DNA of 64,000 bases from contig JAISVA010000017.1 of assembly GCA_031271815.1 (NCBI GenBank), positions 1 to 64,000 on the forward strand. Direction: 5' to 3'. Both the position numbers and the translations under genes were made by a program. The stretch comes from Prevotellaceae bacterium. GTDB lineage: Bacteria; Bacteroidota; Bacteroidia; Bacteroidales; Paludibacteraceae. Under the pieces are notes generated by a model. It saw only the letters and a program-made list of their open reading frames with translations. It was not told the DNA's origin and made no database searches. Below, piece by piece: positions 42,761 to 51,233 of this stretch. Position 1 is the stretch's first letter. Every line of letters begins with the position of its first letter.

Positions 42761-44006
42761 AACTTTTCTTCTTCCTGTTACCAAAACATACTAAGCATAC
42801 CGACCCGGCAGCCAACAATGCGATACCGGCATACGCGGGATATAACCACGGGTCGTACACCAATTCCAGGCTGCTGTAGGCAGACATCCGTCCGGCTTTC
42901 CGGTCATATCCCGTCTGGTAAATTGTCCAGCCGCCTGCCTTCAACGGCTTATTGACCTCCAGCACAGCATGGATTTTGGGTTCGTTTTTAAAAAAAACAT
43001 CTACATCCGATAAAAAGCGCCTGGGTTGCGGCTGTGTCATAAAAATACAGCAGTCTGAATTGAGCGGAAGTACCCGGTGCGGCTGCACGGTATTCCCATA
43101 ACACACCCAGCCCTTGCGCACATCACCGGTAGCCGTGTGGGTGGCGGTTACGTTGGCAGCAGGCGCTGCAGCCGGTATGGCGACGCTCCGGTATGTGCCG
43201 TCGTTGTCGGGAATAGCATCGTGTATGTAATTATTTACTTCTATTTTCCAGTCACCCAACACACCATTTGTTTTTTCGCGGCCAACCGGAAAGTAATCCG
43301 GCTTCGACTCCGGTTGGAGCTTGCCGCTCAAGCGGTTCAGCAATATAAGCTTCGGCGGATATACTTCCATATCAAAATCATTCAGCTGGATCGTAACCGG
43401 CAGGTATCCGGTACGCCTGTCCCCGTCAAAAGCCCGCCATTCGAGTTCGCCTTCCTTCACATACATCATATACCTTTTCATATCCGGCGCACCCAATCCT
43501 GCCGAAAAAAGCAGCGTCCATAAGCCAATATGGTTCAAATAGAAAGCATAATCCCGAATGTTGAAACGGATGAGGCGGCGAGCAATTAAGGCGCCTAACG
43601 ACAGCAGGGTAATGAAATAGACCAGCACAAAGTACCATGAACTTGTTACCTGATTGAATCCCGGTAAAGTGATAATCGCGTGTTGCTGAGAATCAGCCTG
43701 TGGCTGTTGAGGAATTAATCCCATTACTAATCCGAACGCCAACAAAGCGCCTATAAGCGTTACCGAAAAAGGAACACCTGAAAACCAGCGGTAAAAGGGT
43801 GTTTTCCTTGCCAAAGAAAAAATAGCGAGAAACAGCACGATGCACACGCCTGTTATGATGTTGACGGGAGCCCTGAACAAGTTAAAATCAACCTTGCCGA
43901 TAGTAACCTGTAAAACAATCCCAATAATTATAACCGAAAGGATAAAAACCAAACTCTCCTTATACCGCCATGGGAATCGCCCTATTTTACGTTTATGTGC
44001 TATCAT
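42747..44006 (-). CDS. resB: Cytochrome c biogenesis protein ResB/Ccs1
   Basis: 419 residues. Three N-terminal membrane helices ('SLVFILSVIIIGIVLQVTIG' and following), a fourth at about 145-165, a large periplasmic domain ('GYLPVTIQLNDFDMEVYPPK' to 'AVLEVNKPLKAGGWTIYQTG'), and a last helix near 390. 'GGWTIYQTGYD' and 'LVYDPWLYPAYAGIALLAAG' are typical of ResB. It works with CcsA, the gene following it with a 14-base overlap. Confidence 0.9.
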   Translation of the reverse strand: MIAHKRKIGRFPWRYKESLVFILSVIIIGIVLQVTIGKVDFNLFRAPVNIITGVCIVLFLAIFSLARKTPFYRWFSGVPFSVTLIGALLAFGLVMGLIPQQPQADSQQHAIITLPGFNQVTSSWYFVLVYFITLLSLGALIARRLIRFNIRDYAFYLNHIGLWTLLFSAGLGAPDMKRYMMYVKEGELEWRAFDGDRRTGYLPVTIQLNDFDMEVYPPKLILLNRLSGKLQPESKPDYFPVGREKTNGVLGDWKIEVNNYIHDAIPDNDGTYRSVAIPAAAPAANVTATHTATGDVRKGWVCYGNTVQPHRVLPLNSDCCIFMTQPQPRRFLSDVDVFFKNEPKIHAVLEVNKPLKAGGWTIYQTGYDRKAGRMSAYSSLELVYDPWLYPAYAGIALLAAGSVCLVCFGNRKKKSYELE

Positions 44007-44019
44007 TTTTATCCTTAAA

Positions 44020-44102
44020 AAACCTTCGCCTCTTAGCGACCTTAAATTAAGTCTGCGACTGCACTATCTATAAGAGCAAAGGTCGCTAAGAGGCGAAGGT
44101 TT
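44020..44102. repeat. 24-bp perfect hairpin between the peroxidase and resB genes
   Basis: 'AAACCTTCGCCTCTTAGCGA' plus CCTT (44020-44043) is the exact inverse of 44079-44102; loop 35 bp. T-rich ends on both strands make it a possible terminator after the dihaem peroxidase gene. Style similar to family 3 but with different sequence. Confidence 0.75.
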
Positions 44103-44122
44103 TGTCATAAAATCAAATGCGG

Positions 44123-45220
44123 TTATTTGTCGGTTAATGTCTGAAGGAAAGCGACAATAGCATCTTCTTCAATCGCCGTTAAGCCTAAATTCCCAAGTTC
44201 ATCGTGATTGACGGTTTCCGGATATTCGGAAGGAGGAAACCCCGGATCAACATCGCGCACGTTATAGAAATGCACAATATCTTTCAGTGTAGCGAAATAT
44301 CCGTTATGTCCGTAAGGAGCCGTTTTGGCGATATTCCTTAACGATTGTACCCTGAACTTGCCGTTTTGCGCAGCATCACCCACGGTCACTCCCAGTCCCA
44401 AATCCACAAAGTCGGCGCCTTCCGGATTATAAGCTGCCGGTATGGTGTAGTAACGGTTATTCGGATTTTTGGGCACACCCAGATTGTCATACGTGTGGTC
44501 GGTGAAAAGCGGTTCGCCGGCAACCGGATCGTCGGTTAACGGATGGCAATTCGCACATTTCCCTTTATTCTGGAACAGCTCCAGTCCTTTCTGTTCATCG
44601 GCAGTCAACGTAGCCTTTCCGCTCAGGTATTCATCATATTTTGAGTTGAAGCGCTTGAATATGGACGTACTTTCGAAGGCGGCAATAGCGTCGGCCATAT
44701 AATGGAAATCCTGTCCCACAGTGTTGTTCCTTCCATATATAATTACAAAGCGGTCGTAGTATTCGGCGTTCCTCAACTTAGCCACAATCGTAGCAGTATC
44801 GGGATTTCCCATTTCTATCGGGTTCAGGAAAGGACCTTCGGCTTGCATCGCCAGTGTATTTGACCTTCCATCCCAAAACTGTCCTCCGACGTATGTCTCG
44901 TTTTCATTATCATAAGATAGTTGAGGAATATAAAGAGCGTATGTTACGGAAGGAGAATTTCGCGACCCAAACAACCCCTGTACTGCTCCCGGCGAAGTGC
45001 TTGCGTGATTCTCGTCCGAAAAAGCGGTTTCGGGAGCATGACATGATGCACATGATTGACCTGTGGGTGAGGATAAATTTGTATCAAAAAAGATGAGCCT
45101 TCCCAATTCTTCCTTCTCTGCGGTGATTTCTCCCGGAGTAAGTTCAACAGAATTATCGTCATTGTCGGAACATGCAAATAATGCCACAGGTAAAAATAAC
45201 AGCCAGATTATTTTTCTCAT
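44123..45220 (-). CDS. Dihaem cytochrome c peroxidase (lipoprotein)
   Basis: 365 residues. Lipobox 'ALFAC' at Cys17, so it is anchored in the envelope. Two haem c sites: CASCH at 57-61 and CANCH at 222-226. Conserved 'GRLIFFDTNLSSPTGQSCAS', 'RNSPSVTYALY', 'FWDGRSNTLAMQAEGPFLNP' and 'FRVQSLRNIAKTAPYGHNGY' define the bacterial CCP/MauG family. It reduces hydrogen peroxide with electrons from a small cytochrome. Haem insertion probably needs the ResB/CcsA pair encoded just downstream. Confidence 0.93.
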   Translation of the reverse strand: MRKIIWLLFLPVALFACSDNDDNSVELTPGEITAEKEELGRLIFFDTNLSSPTGQSCASCHAPETAFSDENHASTSPGAVQGLFGSRNSPSVTYALYIPQLSYDNENETYVGGQFWDGRSNTLAMQAEGPFLNPIEMGNPDTATIVAKLRNAEYYDRFVIIYGRNNTVGQDFHYMADAIAAFESTSIFKRFNSKYDEYLSGKATLTADEQKGLELFQNKGKCANCHPLTDDPVAGEPLFTDHTYDNLGVPKNPNNRYYTIPAAYNPEGADFVDLGLGVTVGDAAQNGKFRVQSLRNIAKTAPYGHNGYFATLKDIVHFYNVRDVDPGFPPSEYPETVNHDELGNLGLTAIEEDAIVAFLQTLTDK

Positions 45221-45605
45221 AAAAGTTATTTTAAAATTAAATAAGAGAATTTATCTTATAACAAAAAACACTATGAATTGTTCGCCTGAAATGGGAAATA
45301 TGTTGTAAAAATGTTTATCAACATTGTAAGAGTATCTCACACAGTCAATAAGCTTTTTTAGTCATGAGGCAACCTTCGGTTTACTTTTCTTCTTTTAGAA
45401 TATCCGCTATATTGACGCTGAAACTCGTCATACATCCAATTCGCAGGGTTGAGTATAAACCTCCGCTTGACGCTGTGTATAAAAATTGAATGAACATAAA
45501 AAACAGTATAAATTCTTATAAAAGTCTGTTTTTTCTTTTTCATTTGAACTTTTTGTCCTGTATAATTGTCTTATAAAAGAAATTATAAATTAAATAAAAA
45601 AGAAT
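45221..45605. other. 385-bp gap with an uncertain 61-codon ORF
   Basis: A minus-strand frame at 45358-45543 encodes 'RRFILNPANWMYDEFQRQYS' followed by 'GYSKRRKVNRRLP'. The composition is less random than most short ORFs, but I recognise no family, so I do not call it a gene. TATAATTG near 45561 may be a -7-like box for the next gene. Confidence 0.35.
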
Positions 45606-46649
45606 ATGGAAAAAGAAAAATGTATGACAACATGGAGCAGGATATCCTGGGGAAGCGTTATTGCCGGAGTAATCACCGTAATAGCCATATCTATCCTTTT
45701 ATCTATTTTAGGCACAAGTATCGGCCTGTTTATGTTTGACCCAACCGAGAGTCATCCGGCTTCGGGCATTGGCGCCACTATGGGGATATGGACAGCCGTC
45801 TCACTTTTAATAAGCCTTGCAGCCGGTGGTTTTGTTGCCGGTAAACTATCCGGTTCGGATGGGTTTATTCACGGTTTTCTCGTATGGTCTTCCACACTTA
45901 TTGTAGGAATTATTTTTGTAGTTGCGATTTCGGCAAGCGCCATCAGACTGACAACAAATATATTAGGTTCGGTAACTTCCGCAGCCGGACATGTACTTTC
46001 CGGAGCCGGCTCGCTGGTTAAGGGAGGAAGCTCCGAACTGGCTGATGCCGTTCATTCTATTTTTGGAGAAATAAACATGGATGACAGTAAAGGTATTGAT
46101 CAAAGCCAGAATGTGAGTCAGAATATGCTTACCGCACTCCGGAAAAGCGGTGTGAAAGAATTTCAACCGGAATATTTACAGAATCAGATGGACGGTATAA
46201 AGGTTGATTTCAACAAATCCGTTAAGCAGCTGGCTACTCATCCGAATGATGCGGAAAATATTCTAAACGGATTTTTGAATCGTTTGCAGGAAAGGGAAAA
46301 TACTTTTGCAAGCCAAATAAGCAGAGATGACCTGGAAAAGGCGATTGCCAACAATACGAGCTTATCAAAAGTCGAAGTACACAAAGCCGTTGACCAATAT
46401 ATGGAGTTGATCGACAAAGCCCGTGTTCAGGGGCAGGAAAAGATTCAACAGTTGCAGCAATCTATCGAACAGGCAAAAGAAGACTGGCTTGTTTTCAAAC
46501 AAAAAGCATTGGAACAAGCCAAAAAAGCTGCTCATGCTGCTGCCTGGTCGGGCATTATTTCATTCTTTGCCCTGATAATCGGAGCTTGTATCTGCTGTTA
46601 CGCCGGAATGTTCGGAACAAGAAAATCAGAAGAGGGATACGATATCTGA
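45606..46649 (+). CDS. Membrane protein of unknown function with central helical domain
   Basis: 347 residues. Three N-terminal membrane helices (about 13-38, 60-80, 90-112), a ~190-residue soluble helical region (Gln/Glu/Lys-rich; 'VQGQEKIQQLQQSIEQAKED'), then a final helix 'WSGIISFFALIIGACICCYA'. The N-terminal 'RISWGSVIAGVITVIAISIL' and 'SLAAGGFVAGKLSGSDGFIH' occur in widespread, uncharacterised proteins sometimes annotated YrzE- or PhnA-like. It may sense or organise the membrane. It ends in a strong terminator. Confidence 0.7.
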   Translation: MEKEKCMTTWSRISWGSVIAGVITVIAISILLSILGTSIGLFMFDPTESHPASGIGATMGIWTAVSLLISLAAGGFVAGKLSGSDGFIHGFLVWSSTLIVGIIFVVAISASAIRLTTNILGSVTSAAGHVLSGAGSLVKGGSSELADAVHSIFGEINMDDSKGIDQSQNVSQNMLTALRKSGVKEFQPEYLQNQMDGIKVDFNKSVKQLATHPNDAENILNGFLNRLQERENTFASQISRDDLEKAIANNTSLSKVEVHKAVDQYMELIDKARVQGQEKIQQLQQSIEQAKEDWLVFKQKALEQAKKAAHAAAWSGIISFFALIIGACICCYAGMFGTRKSEEGYDI

Positions 46650-46673
46650 CCCGGATAATCATAAAAAAATTGT

Positions 46674-46712
46674 GCCGGAGAAAAACGCTACAGTATGGCG
46701 TTTTTCTCCGGC
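46674..46712 (+). terminator. Strong intrinsic terminator-like hairpin
   Basis: GCCGGAGAAAAACGC (46674-46688) pairs perfectly with GCGTTTTTCTCCGGC (46698-46712) over a 9-base loop, 25 bp after the stop of the membrane protein gene. The T tract after it is short. Confidence 0.7.
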
Positions 46713-46751
46713 GCTTTTGGTAAACAGGTTCGGTACAGCAATAATTCATTT

Positions 46752-46946
46752 AAGTTGCCGGTTGATTTCGAAGAGGCTGTCTCAAAAGTCTTTTTGAACG
46801 CAAATGACACAGATAACACGGATGAACACGGATTTTTATATCGTTGATAATTAGTTATATATTAAATTCCTATTCGTTTGTTATCTGTGAATATCCGTGT
46901 AATTTGCGTTCTTTTGAGACAGTCCCTTGAAATCAACCGGCAACTT
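46752..46946. repeat. Family-1 repeat copy 5 nested in an 18-bp hairpin
   Basis: Outer arms AAGTTGCCGGTTGATTTC (46752-46769) and GAAATCAACCGGCAACTT (46929-46946) are exact inverses. Between them lies a family-1 element (46771-46927) with ends 'GGCTGTCTCAAAAG' and 'CTTTTGAGACAGTCC'. The element appears to have entered the loop of an older palindrome. Confidence 0.85.
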
Positions 46947-47248
46947 GAATTAATTAATAATCAATGTAAAAGGCGTTTTTAATCTTATTTGCCAACAAAA
47001 CTGTCACTATAATTCTATGAGGTATTAATCCTGTTTTAGCTATTCGGCTTTATAGGTTAAAAATTTCTTGAACACGCGTATTCATACGGGTTGCAGTTTC
47101 TTTTCAGGCATTCATACTTACATGAGGCTGTTTTTAAATAGCATCTTTTTGTTACATTTGCAGATTTTGACAATCAGTTAAAAATAGATTGTTTTTTATC
47201 GCTCATATCTTAAAGAAACGTTGTATTTTTGAGCTTTCAAAATAAAAA
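46947..47248. other. 302-bp gap with two -7-like boxes
   Basis: TACATTTG (47153-47160) and TATTTTTG (47224-47231) are perfect TAnnTTTG boxes. The second is 17 bp before the small ORF at 47249. No gene or repeat of the main families is visible in the rest. Confidence 0.45.
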
Positions 47249-47353
47249 ATGAAACTTGTGGCAATTCGACATAAGGCTTATGAAACCGGCGGACAAAAGG
47301 TGATGACGGACTTTGACCTTGCAAAACCGTACGGAACAGTAATGCCGGAATAA
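47249..47353 (+). CDS. Possible 34-residue leader peptide or relic
   Basis: ATG 47249 to TAA 47351-47353, 34 codons: 'MKLVAIRHKAYETGGQKVMT' then 'DFDLAKPYGTVMPE'. It has an A-rich leader and a perfect -7 box 17 bp upstream, and ends 11 bp before the SAH hydrolase-like gene. It could be a short protein, a translated leader or a decayed gene. I recognise no family. Confidence 0.35.
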   Translation: MKLVAIRHKAYETGGQKVMTDFDLAKPYGTVMPE

Positions 47354-47364
47354 GGAAGATACGA

Positions 47365-48447
47365 TTGAATAAGAAAAGAAGAATGAACAACTTATTAAGG
47401 GAAATAGACTCCATCATTCACTCCGTTTACAGTAAAAAAGAATACCCCGTACTTGCCCGGCAAATGGACAAGTGGTGCCAAACACAACCTCTTCGCGGGT
47501 TTTCGGCGCTTGATGCTACGCCCATATTCAGAAATACATTAATAAAGTATAAAGCGCTTTTGCTTGCCGGAGCCGATTTGCATGTCGGCGTGTCGGATAA
47601 GCTTCCTGCCGATGAAACGGTTATTCGAAAACTGAAAACATGGGGCGTCCCGCTGGTTTTTCCAACGGAAAAAGAGCGCAGTTTTGATGTCATCCTTGAT
47701 TGCGCTGCCGCCTTCTCGGACTTTGACGCTCGATTTGGTTACGTCGAATTAACCCGTTCGGGCGTAGAAGCCTATTTAAAAAAAGGAAATCCCGTTTATA
47801 TTGCCGACAGTGGAAAAATAAAGAAAATCGAAACATGCCTGGGAACCGGCGAAAGTTATTTCCGGGCAATGAAACAGTTAGGTCATGACGACTGGAAAGG
47901 AAAGAACCTGGTGGTTTTCGGAAGCGGAAAAGTGGGTTTGGGAATTATTATTTATGCACACAAGTTGGGTGCGAATGTATCGGTAGTAACGGAACTTTCG
48001 TCGGTTACGGCAAAAGTTCGCGCGTATGCCACCGAAATCATCGGGCTAAACGAACAATCACGCATTGCTGCGGCTGTGCGGAATGCCTGTGCGGTAGTGA
48101 CGGCTACCGGAATCGCCGGAGCGGCAGGAAAAGTTTGTCCGCCCGGAATTTTCGTGAGTTCTCCTGCCGTTCTTGCCAATATGGGTGTAGAAGACGAATA
48201 CGGCGCGTCCGTTCCGAAAGAGCGCGTATTGGCAAACAAGGCGGCTCTTAATTTTATCCTCGAAGAGCCTACGCAACTCAAATACATGGACGCCACAATG
48301 GCGTTGCATAACGAAGGCGCCGTGTATCTGATCAACCATCCCGAAAGCAAAGGCGAAATCATTCCCTTGCCGGAAACAGAAAACGAAATGCTCGAAATCT
48401 CACAACGGAACGGATTAATCGGAGACGAGTTGTTTTTAATTTTGTAA
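47365..48447 (+). CDS. S-adenosylhomocysteine hydrolase-like NAD-binding protein
   Basis: 360 residues; classic SahH proteins are 430-470. The Rossmann loop is 'KNLVVFGSGKVGLGIIIYAH' (GxGxxG). Upstream, 'GYVELTRSGVEAYL' and 'PVYIADSGKIKKIETCLGTG' match in position the 'EETTTGV' and 'NDSVTKSKFDN' blocks of SahH, but several active-site residues differ (for instance Glu where SahH has Asp), and the usual C-terminal tail with Lys and Tyr is absent. I infer a divergent hydrolase acting on SAH or a deaminated form. The next gene is a deaminase of the SAH/MTA group. Confidence 0.55.
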   Translation: MNKKRRMNNLLREIDSIIHSVYSKKEYPVLARQMDKWCQTQPLRGFSALDATPIFRNTLIKYKALLLAGADLHVGVSDKLPADETVIRKLKTWGVPLVFPTEKERSFDVILDCAAAFSDFDARFGYVELTRSGVEAYLKKGNPVYIADSGKIKKIETCLGTGESYFRAMKQLGHDDWKGKNLVVFGSGKVGLGIIIYAHKLGANVSVVTELSSVTAKVRAYATEIIGLNEQSRIAAAVRNACAVVTATGIAGAAGKVCPPGIFVSSPAVLANMGVEDEYGASVPKERVLANKAALNFILEEPTQLKYMDATMALHNEGAVYLINHPESKGEIIPLPETENEMLEISQRNGLIGDELFLIL

Positions 48448-48487
48448 AACAAATAAAAAATAAAACGCATTACTTTTTTTAATCTTT

Positions 48488-48876
48488 GCGTCTTTCTGCC
48501 TTCGTGTTAATTTGTGTGATTCGTGAACAAATATCTTTCGAGACAGATTCTTATCATTTTTCATGGCTGTAGTTTAAAATAGAGTTTTAATCTTTATGAA
48601 TTTCCTTGATACTCTTCGTATACAGACAGCCCGGAGGGCTGCATGTGAATAACCCCGGACAAGCGGAGCGAAGCCCGGGATAAGAACGATGCTCTCAGCC
48701 ACTACCCGGAGGATAGAACAACGAAGCAAATACGAGGTTCAGCCCACCGGGCTGTCTGTATACGAAGGTTTTCGTAAATATGTGTAGATGGCAACTCTAT
48801 TTTAAACTATAGCCATTTTCGTTAATGGTAATATGGCGGATAATCAATTAAAATAAACACGAAGATAGAAAGACGC
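48488..48876. repeat. Nested palindromes: family-3 arms enclosing a MITE-like element
   Basis: The outer arms 48488-48508 (GCGTCTTTCTGCCTTCGTGTT minus its last base is the core) and 48856-48876 are inverse with two mismatches. A family-2 right end ('TTTCGAGACAGATTC') lies at 48536-48550, and the whole MITE (48563-48816) lies inside. It looks like successive insertions into one palindrome. Confidence 0.7.
48563..48816. mobile_element. 254-bp MITE-like element with terminal inverted repeats
   Basis: 24-bp terminal inverted repeats: 'ATGGCTGTAGTTTAAAATAG' plus AGTT at 48563-48586, and the inverse at 48793-48816, with one mismatch. TTTC directly flanks both ends (48559-48562 and 48817-48820), a possible 4-bp target duplication. 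Inside, 48614-48634 and 48747-48767 form a perfect 21-bp inverted repeat ('CTTCGTATACAGACAGCCCG' plus G), and a further GC-rich hairpin 'CCCCGGACAAG...' is at 48654-48680. No coding frame. Confidence 0.7.
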
Positions 48877-48894
48877 GAGGAAAAATTTGAATAA

Positions 48895-50130
48895 ATGAAG
48901 TCAATTTTAATAAGAAACATCCTTTTAAACGGGAAAAATACCCATATCCGAATAGAAGGAAACCGGTTTAGCGAAATCGGGGACAGCGCCGACAGGCAAC
49001 CTGCCGATACGGTTATCGATGGAGAAGGGAAAGCGATTATCTCTCCTTTTTACAACGGGCACACACACGCAGCAATGACGCTCTTGCGCGGATATGCCGA
49101 TGATATGCCGCTTTTTGAGTGGCTGCACAATCACATCTGGGTTGCCGAGGCGAAAATAACTCCACGCGATGTCTATGCCGGCAGTCGCCTGGCTATCCTG
49201 GAGATGATTAAGTCGGGCACGGTCTTTTTCTCCGATATGTACTGGGACATTGAAGAGACTATCCGCGCGGCGGAAGAGATGGGAATCCGCGCGGCGATTG
49301 GCGTAACGTTTATGGACAGGCTGGGCGAAGAAAAGATCAGGCGGAATTTTGAGTTTTTGCGTCAATGGGAATCAAGTGAGTTGGTTCGGCTGACCGTGGC
49401 CCCCCATGCCATTTATACGGTGAATAAAACACTTTTGGCGCAATGTGCGGAAATCGCCCGGGAACTCAATCTCGTTTTGCATATTCACCTTTCGGAAACG
49501 GAACAGGAAGTGCGCGACTGCGTTTCCGCACACGGGACAACGCCTGTCAGATGGCTGGATTCCATCGGGGTGCTGGGTGCGAATGTAGTCGCAGCGCACG
49601 CTATTCACGTGGACGACGAGGAAATTGCCATTTTGAAAGAGCGCGGCGTAACTCTGGTACATAACCCGGCGTCCAATATGAAGCTCTCTTCCGGATGCTT
49701 TCGTACAAAGGAAATGTTGCAGTCAGGATGCCGCATAGCTTTGGGTACCGACGGCTGTTCGTCCAACAACAACCTGGATATGCGTGAGTCGATGAAATTT
49801 GCCTCACTGCTGGCCAAGTGCAGCTACTCGCCCGAAACACTTACCGTGCAGGAAATCTATCAGTGGGCAACCGTCAACGGCGCCGAGGCATTCGGATTAA
49901 ATGCCGGGACAATTGCCGAAGGAAAGCTGGCAGACGCGCTTCTGATCGACCTGAACAATGAGCGGCTGGTTCCGGGCTACCACTTGCTGTCCGATTGGGT
50001 ATATGCCGCCGATAGCCGCTGCATTGATACGGTCATCTGCAACGGACGTATTTTGATGCAAAACGGACGCGTGGAAAACGGGGAGGAGATTATTTTTGAG
50101 GCGCGGAAAGTTTGCGAAAAATGGCGGTAA
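48895..50130 (+). CDS. Amidohydrolase, SAH/MTA/5'-deoxyadenosine deaminase type
   Basis: 411 residues. Metal-dependent TIM-barrel deaminase: 'SPFYNGHTHAAMTLLRGYAD' (HxH), 'LHIHLSETEQEV' with the third His and catalytic Glu, 'VAAHAIHVDDEEI' with the fourth His, and 'ALGTDGCSSNNNLDMRESMK' with the Asp ligand. This pattern fits the MtaD/DadD group that deaminates S-adenosylhomocysteine, methylthioadenosine or 5'-deoxyadenosine to the inosyl forms. Next to an SAH hydrolase-like gene, it may take part in recycling the product of methyl transfer. Substrate is inferred. Confidence 0.85.
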   Translation: MKSILIRNILLNGKNTHIRIEGNRFSEIGDSADRQPADTVIDGEGKAIISPFYNGHTHAAMTLLRGYADDMPLFEWLHNHIWVAEAKITPRDVYAGSRLAILEMIKSGTVFFSDMYWDIEETIRAAEEMGIRAAIGVTFMDRLGEEKIRRNFEFLRQWESSELVRLTVAPHAIYTVNKTLLAQCAEIARELNLVLHIHLSETEQEVRDCVSAHGTTPVRWLDSIGVLGANVVAAHAIHVDDEEIAILKERGVTLVHNPASNMKLSSGCFRTKEMLQSGCRIALGTDGCSSNNNLDMRESMKFASLLAKCSYSPETLTVQEIYQWATVNGAEAFGLNAGTIAEGKLADALLIDLNNERLVPGYHLLSDWVYAADSRCIDTVICNGRILMQNGRVENGEEIIFEARKVCEKWR

Positions 50131-50191
50131 AAAATAAAAAAGACTTACTTTTGCAGCATCCAATGGAATTTTACAGAAATACTTTATAATT

Positions 50192-51073
50192 ATGTCTCAA
50201 ACCACAACTATTTTTTCCGTCGTAAAGCAGCTGTCCCAATACGATACGTTCGAGCAGATATACCACCGGCACCGGCACGGTGAACCGTTTCCGTCGTCCG
50301 ATGCCCTTCATCAAATAATAGACATCACGCGTTCCGTTCTGTTTCCCGGATATTTCGGAAATCCTTCGGTGGATGCGGATACAATCCATTACCACATCGG
50401 AGTGAATCTGGAAAAATTATCGGAAATTCTGTGCGAGCAAGTCCTTTCCGGGATCTGTTTCGGCGAGTGTGAAAAAGAAGGTAAACTGAGTGAAAAACAG
50501 CAAAAAGCGTGCGAAATAACCAGCACTTTTATTTCGAGCCTTCCCCGAATGAGGAAAGTGCTTATTACGGATATTGAAACGGCTTATTATGGCGACCCGG
50601 CAGCGAAAAGCTTCGCGGAGATTATTTTATGTTATCCCGCCATCAAAGCCATTTCCAACTACCGCATTGCCCACGAGCTGCTGACACTTGGCGTGCCGCT
50701 AATCCCGCGGATGATCAGCGAAATGGCGCATTCGGAAACCGGGATTGATATTCATCCGGGAGCTACCATCGGCAGTTATTTTACCATTGATCACGGCACG
50801 GGTGTTGTCATCGGCGAAACTACAGTTATCGGCGATCATGTCAAGCTCTATCAGGGCGTTACCCTGGGAGCAAAAAGTTTCGAGTTGGATGAATCCGGCA
50901 ATCCGGTTAAGAATATTCCCCGTCACCCGATTATTGAAGACAACGTGATTATCTATTCCAACGCTTCCATTCTCGGACGAATCACCATCGGCGAGGGCGC
51001 CGTCATCGGCGGAAACATTTGGGTAACAACCGACGTGGCAAAAGGGGAAAAAGTCGTTCAGCGGCGGTTTTAA
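50192..51073 (+). CDS. cysE: Serine O-acetyltransferase
   Basis: 293 residues. N-terminal helical domain ('VDADTIHYHIGVNLEKLSEI'), then 'ETAYYGDPAAKSFAEIILCY' and 'AISNYRIAHELLTLGVPLIP', followed by the left-handed beta helix of hexapeptide repeats: 'SETGIDIHPGATIGSYFTID', 'HGTGVVIGETTVIGDHVKLY', 'GVTLGAKSF', 'IEDNVIIYSNASILGRITIG'. The catalytic His/Asp lie in 'HSETGIDIHPGA' and 'IDHGTGVVIGE'. It makes O-acetylserine for cysteine synthesis. It resembles the longer EpsC/SatA form common in Bacteroidales. Confidence 0.92.
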   Translation: MSQTTTIFSVVKQLSQYDTFEQIYHRHRHGEPFPSSDALHQIIDITRSVLFPGYFGNPSVDADTIHYHIGVNLEKLSEILCEQVLSGICFGECEKEGKLSEKQQKACEITSTFISSLPRMRKVLITDIETAYYGDPAAKSFAEIILCYPAIKAISNYRIAHELLTLGVPLIPRMISEMAHSETGIDIHPGATIGSYFTIDHGTGVVIGETTVIGDHVKLYQGVTLGAKSFELDESGNPVKNIPRHPIIEDNVIIYSNASILGRITIGEGAVIGGNIWVTTDVAKGEKVVQRRF

Positions 51074-51108
51074 AAGATAAAAAGCAATTTCTTTAGTTAT
51101 AAAGCCAA

Positions 51109-51190
51109 TTTCTTTGTGTCCTTCTGTATTCGTGCCTCCGTGGTTATTTGTGCGCCTGCGCTTTTTGGGCGCGAAGACAGAAAGACAAGA
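51109..51190. repeat. Family-3-like imperfect hairpin between cysE and birA
   Basis: 'TTTGTGTCCTTCTGTATTCG' on the left is roughly inverse to 'GCGCGAAGACAGAAAGACAA' on the right, with an inner 'GCGCCTGCG'/'GGGCGC' pair. It could end the cysE transcript. Confidence 0.5.
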
Positions 51191-51233
51191 TGAATTAAAA
51201 TAACCGGTATTGGTAAATAATGTTGGATGTAAA

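Noticed and set aside
45358..45543. 61-residue minus-strand ORF before the membrane protein gene
   Set aside because: Some non-random look, but no family, promoter or coupling; kept only as a note in the gap entry.
48563..48816. Structured non-coding RNA or riboswitch upstream of the amidohydrolase gene
   Set aside because: The fold comes from terminal and inner inverted repeats with possible target duplication, which fits a mobile element better than a leader RNA.
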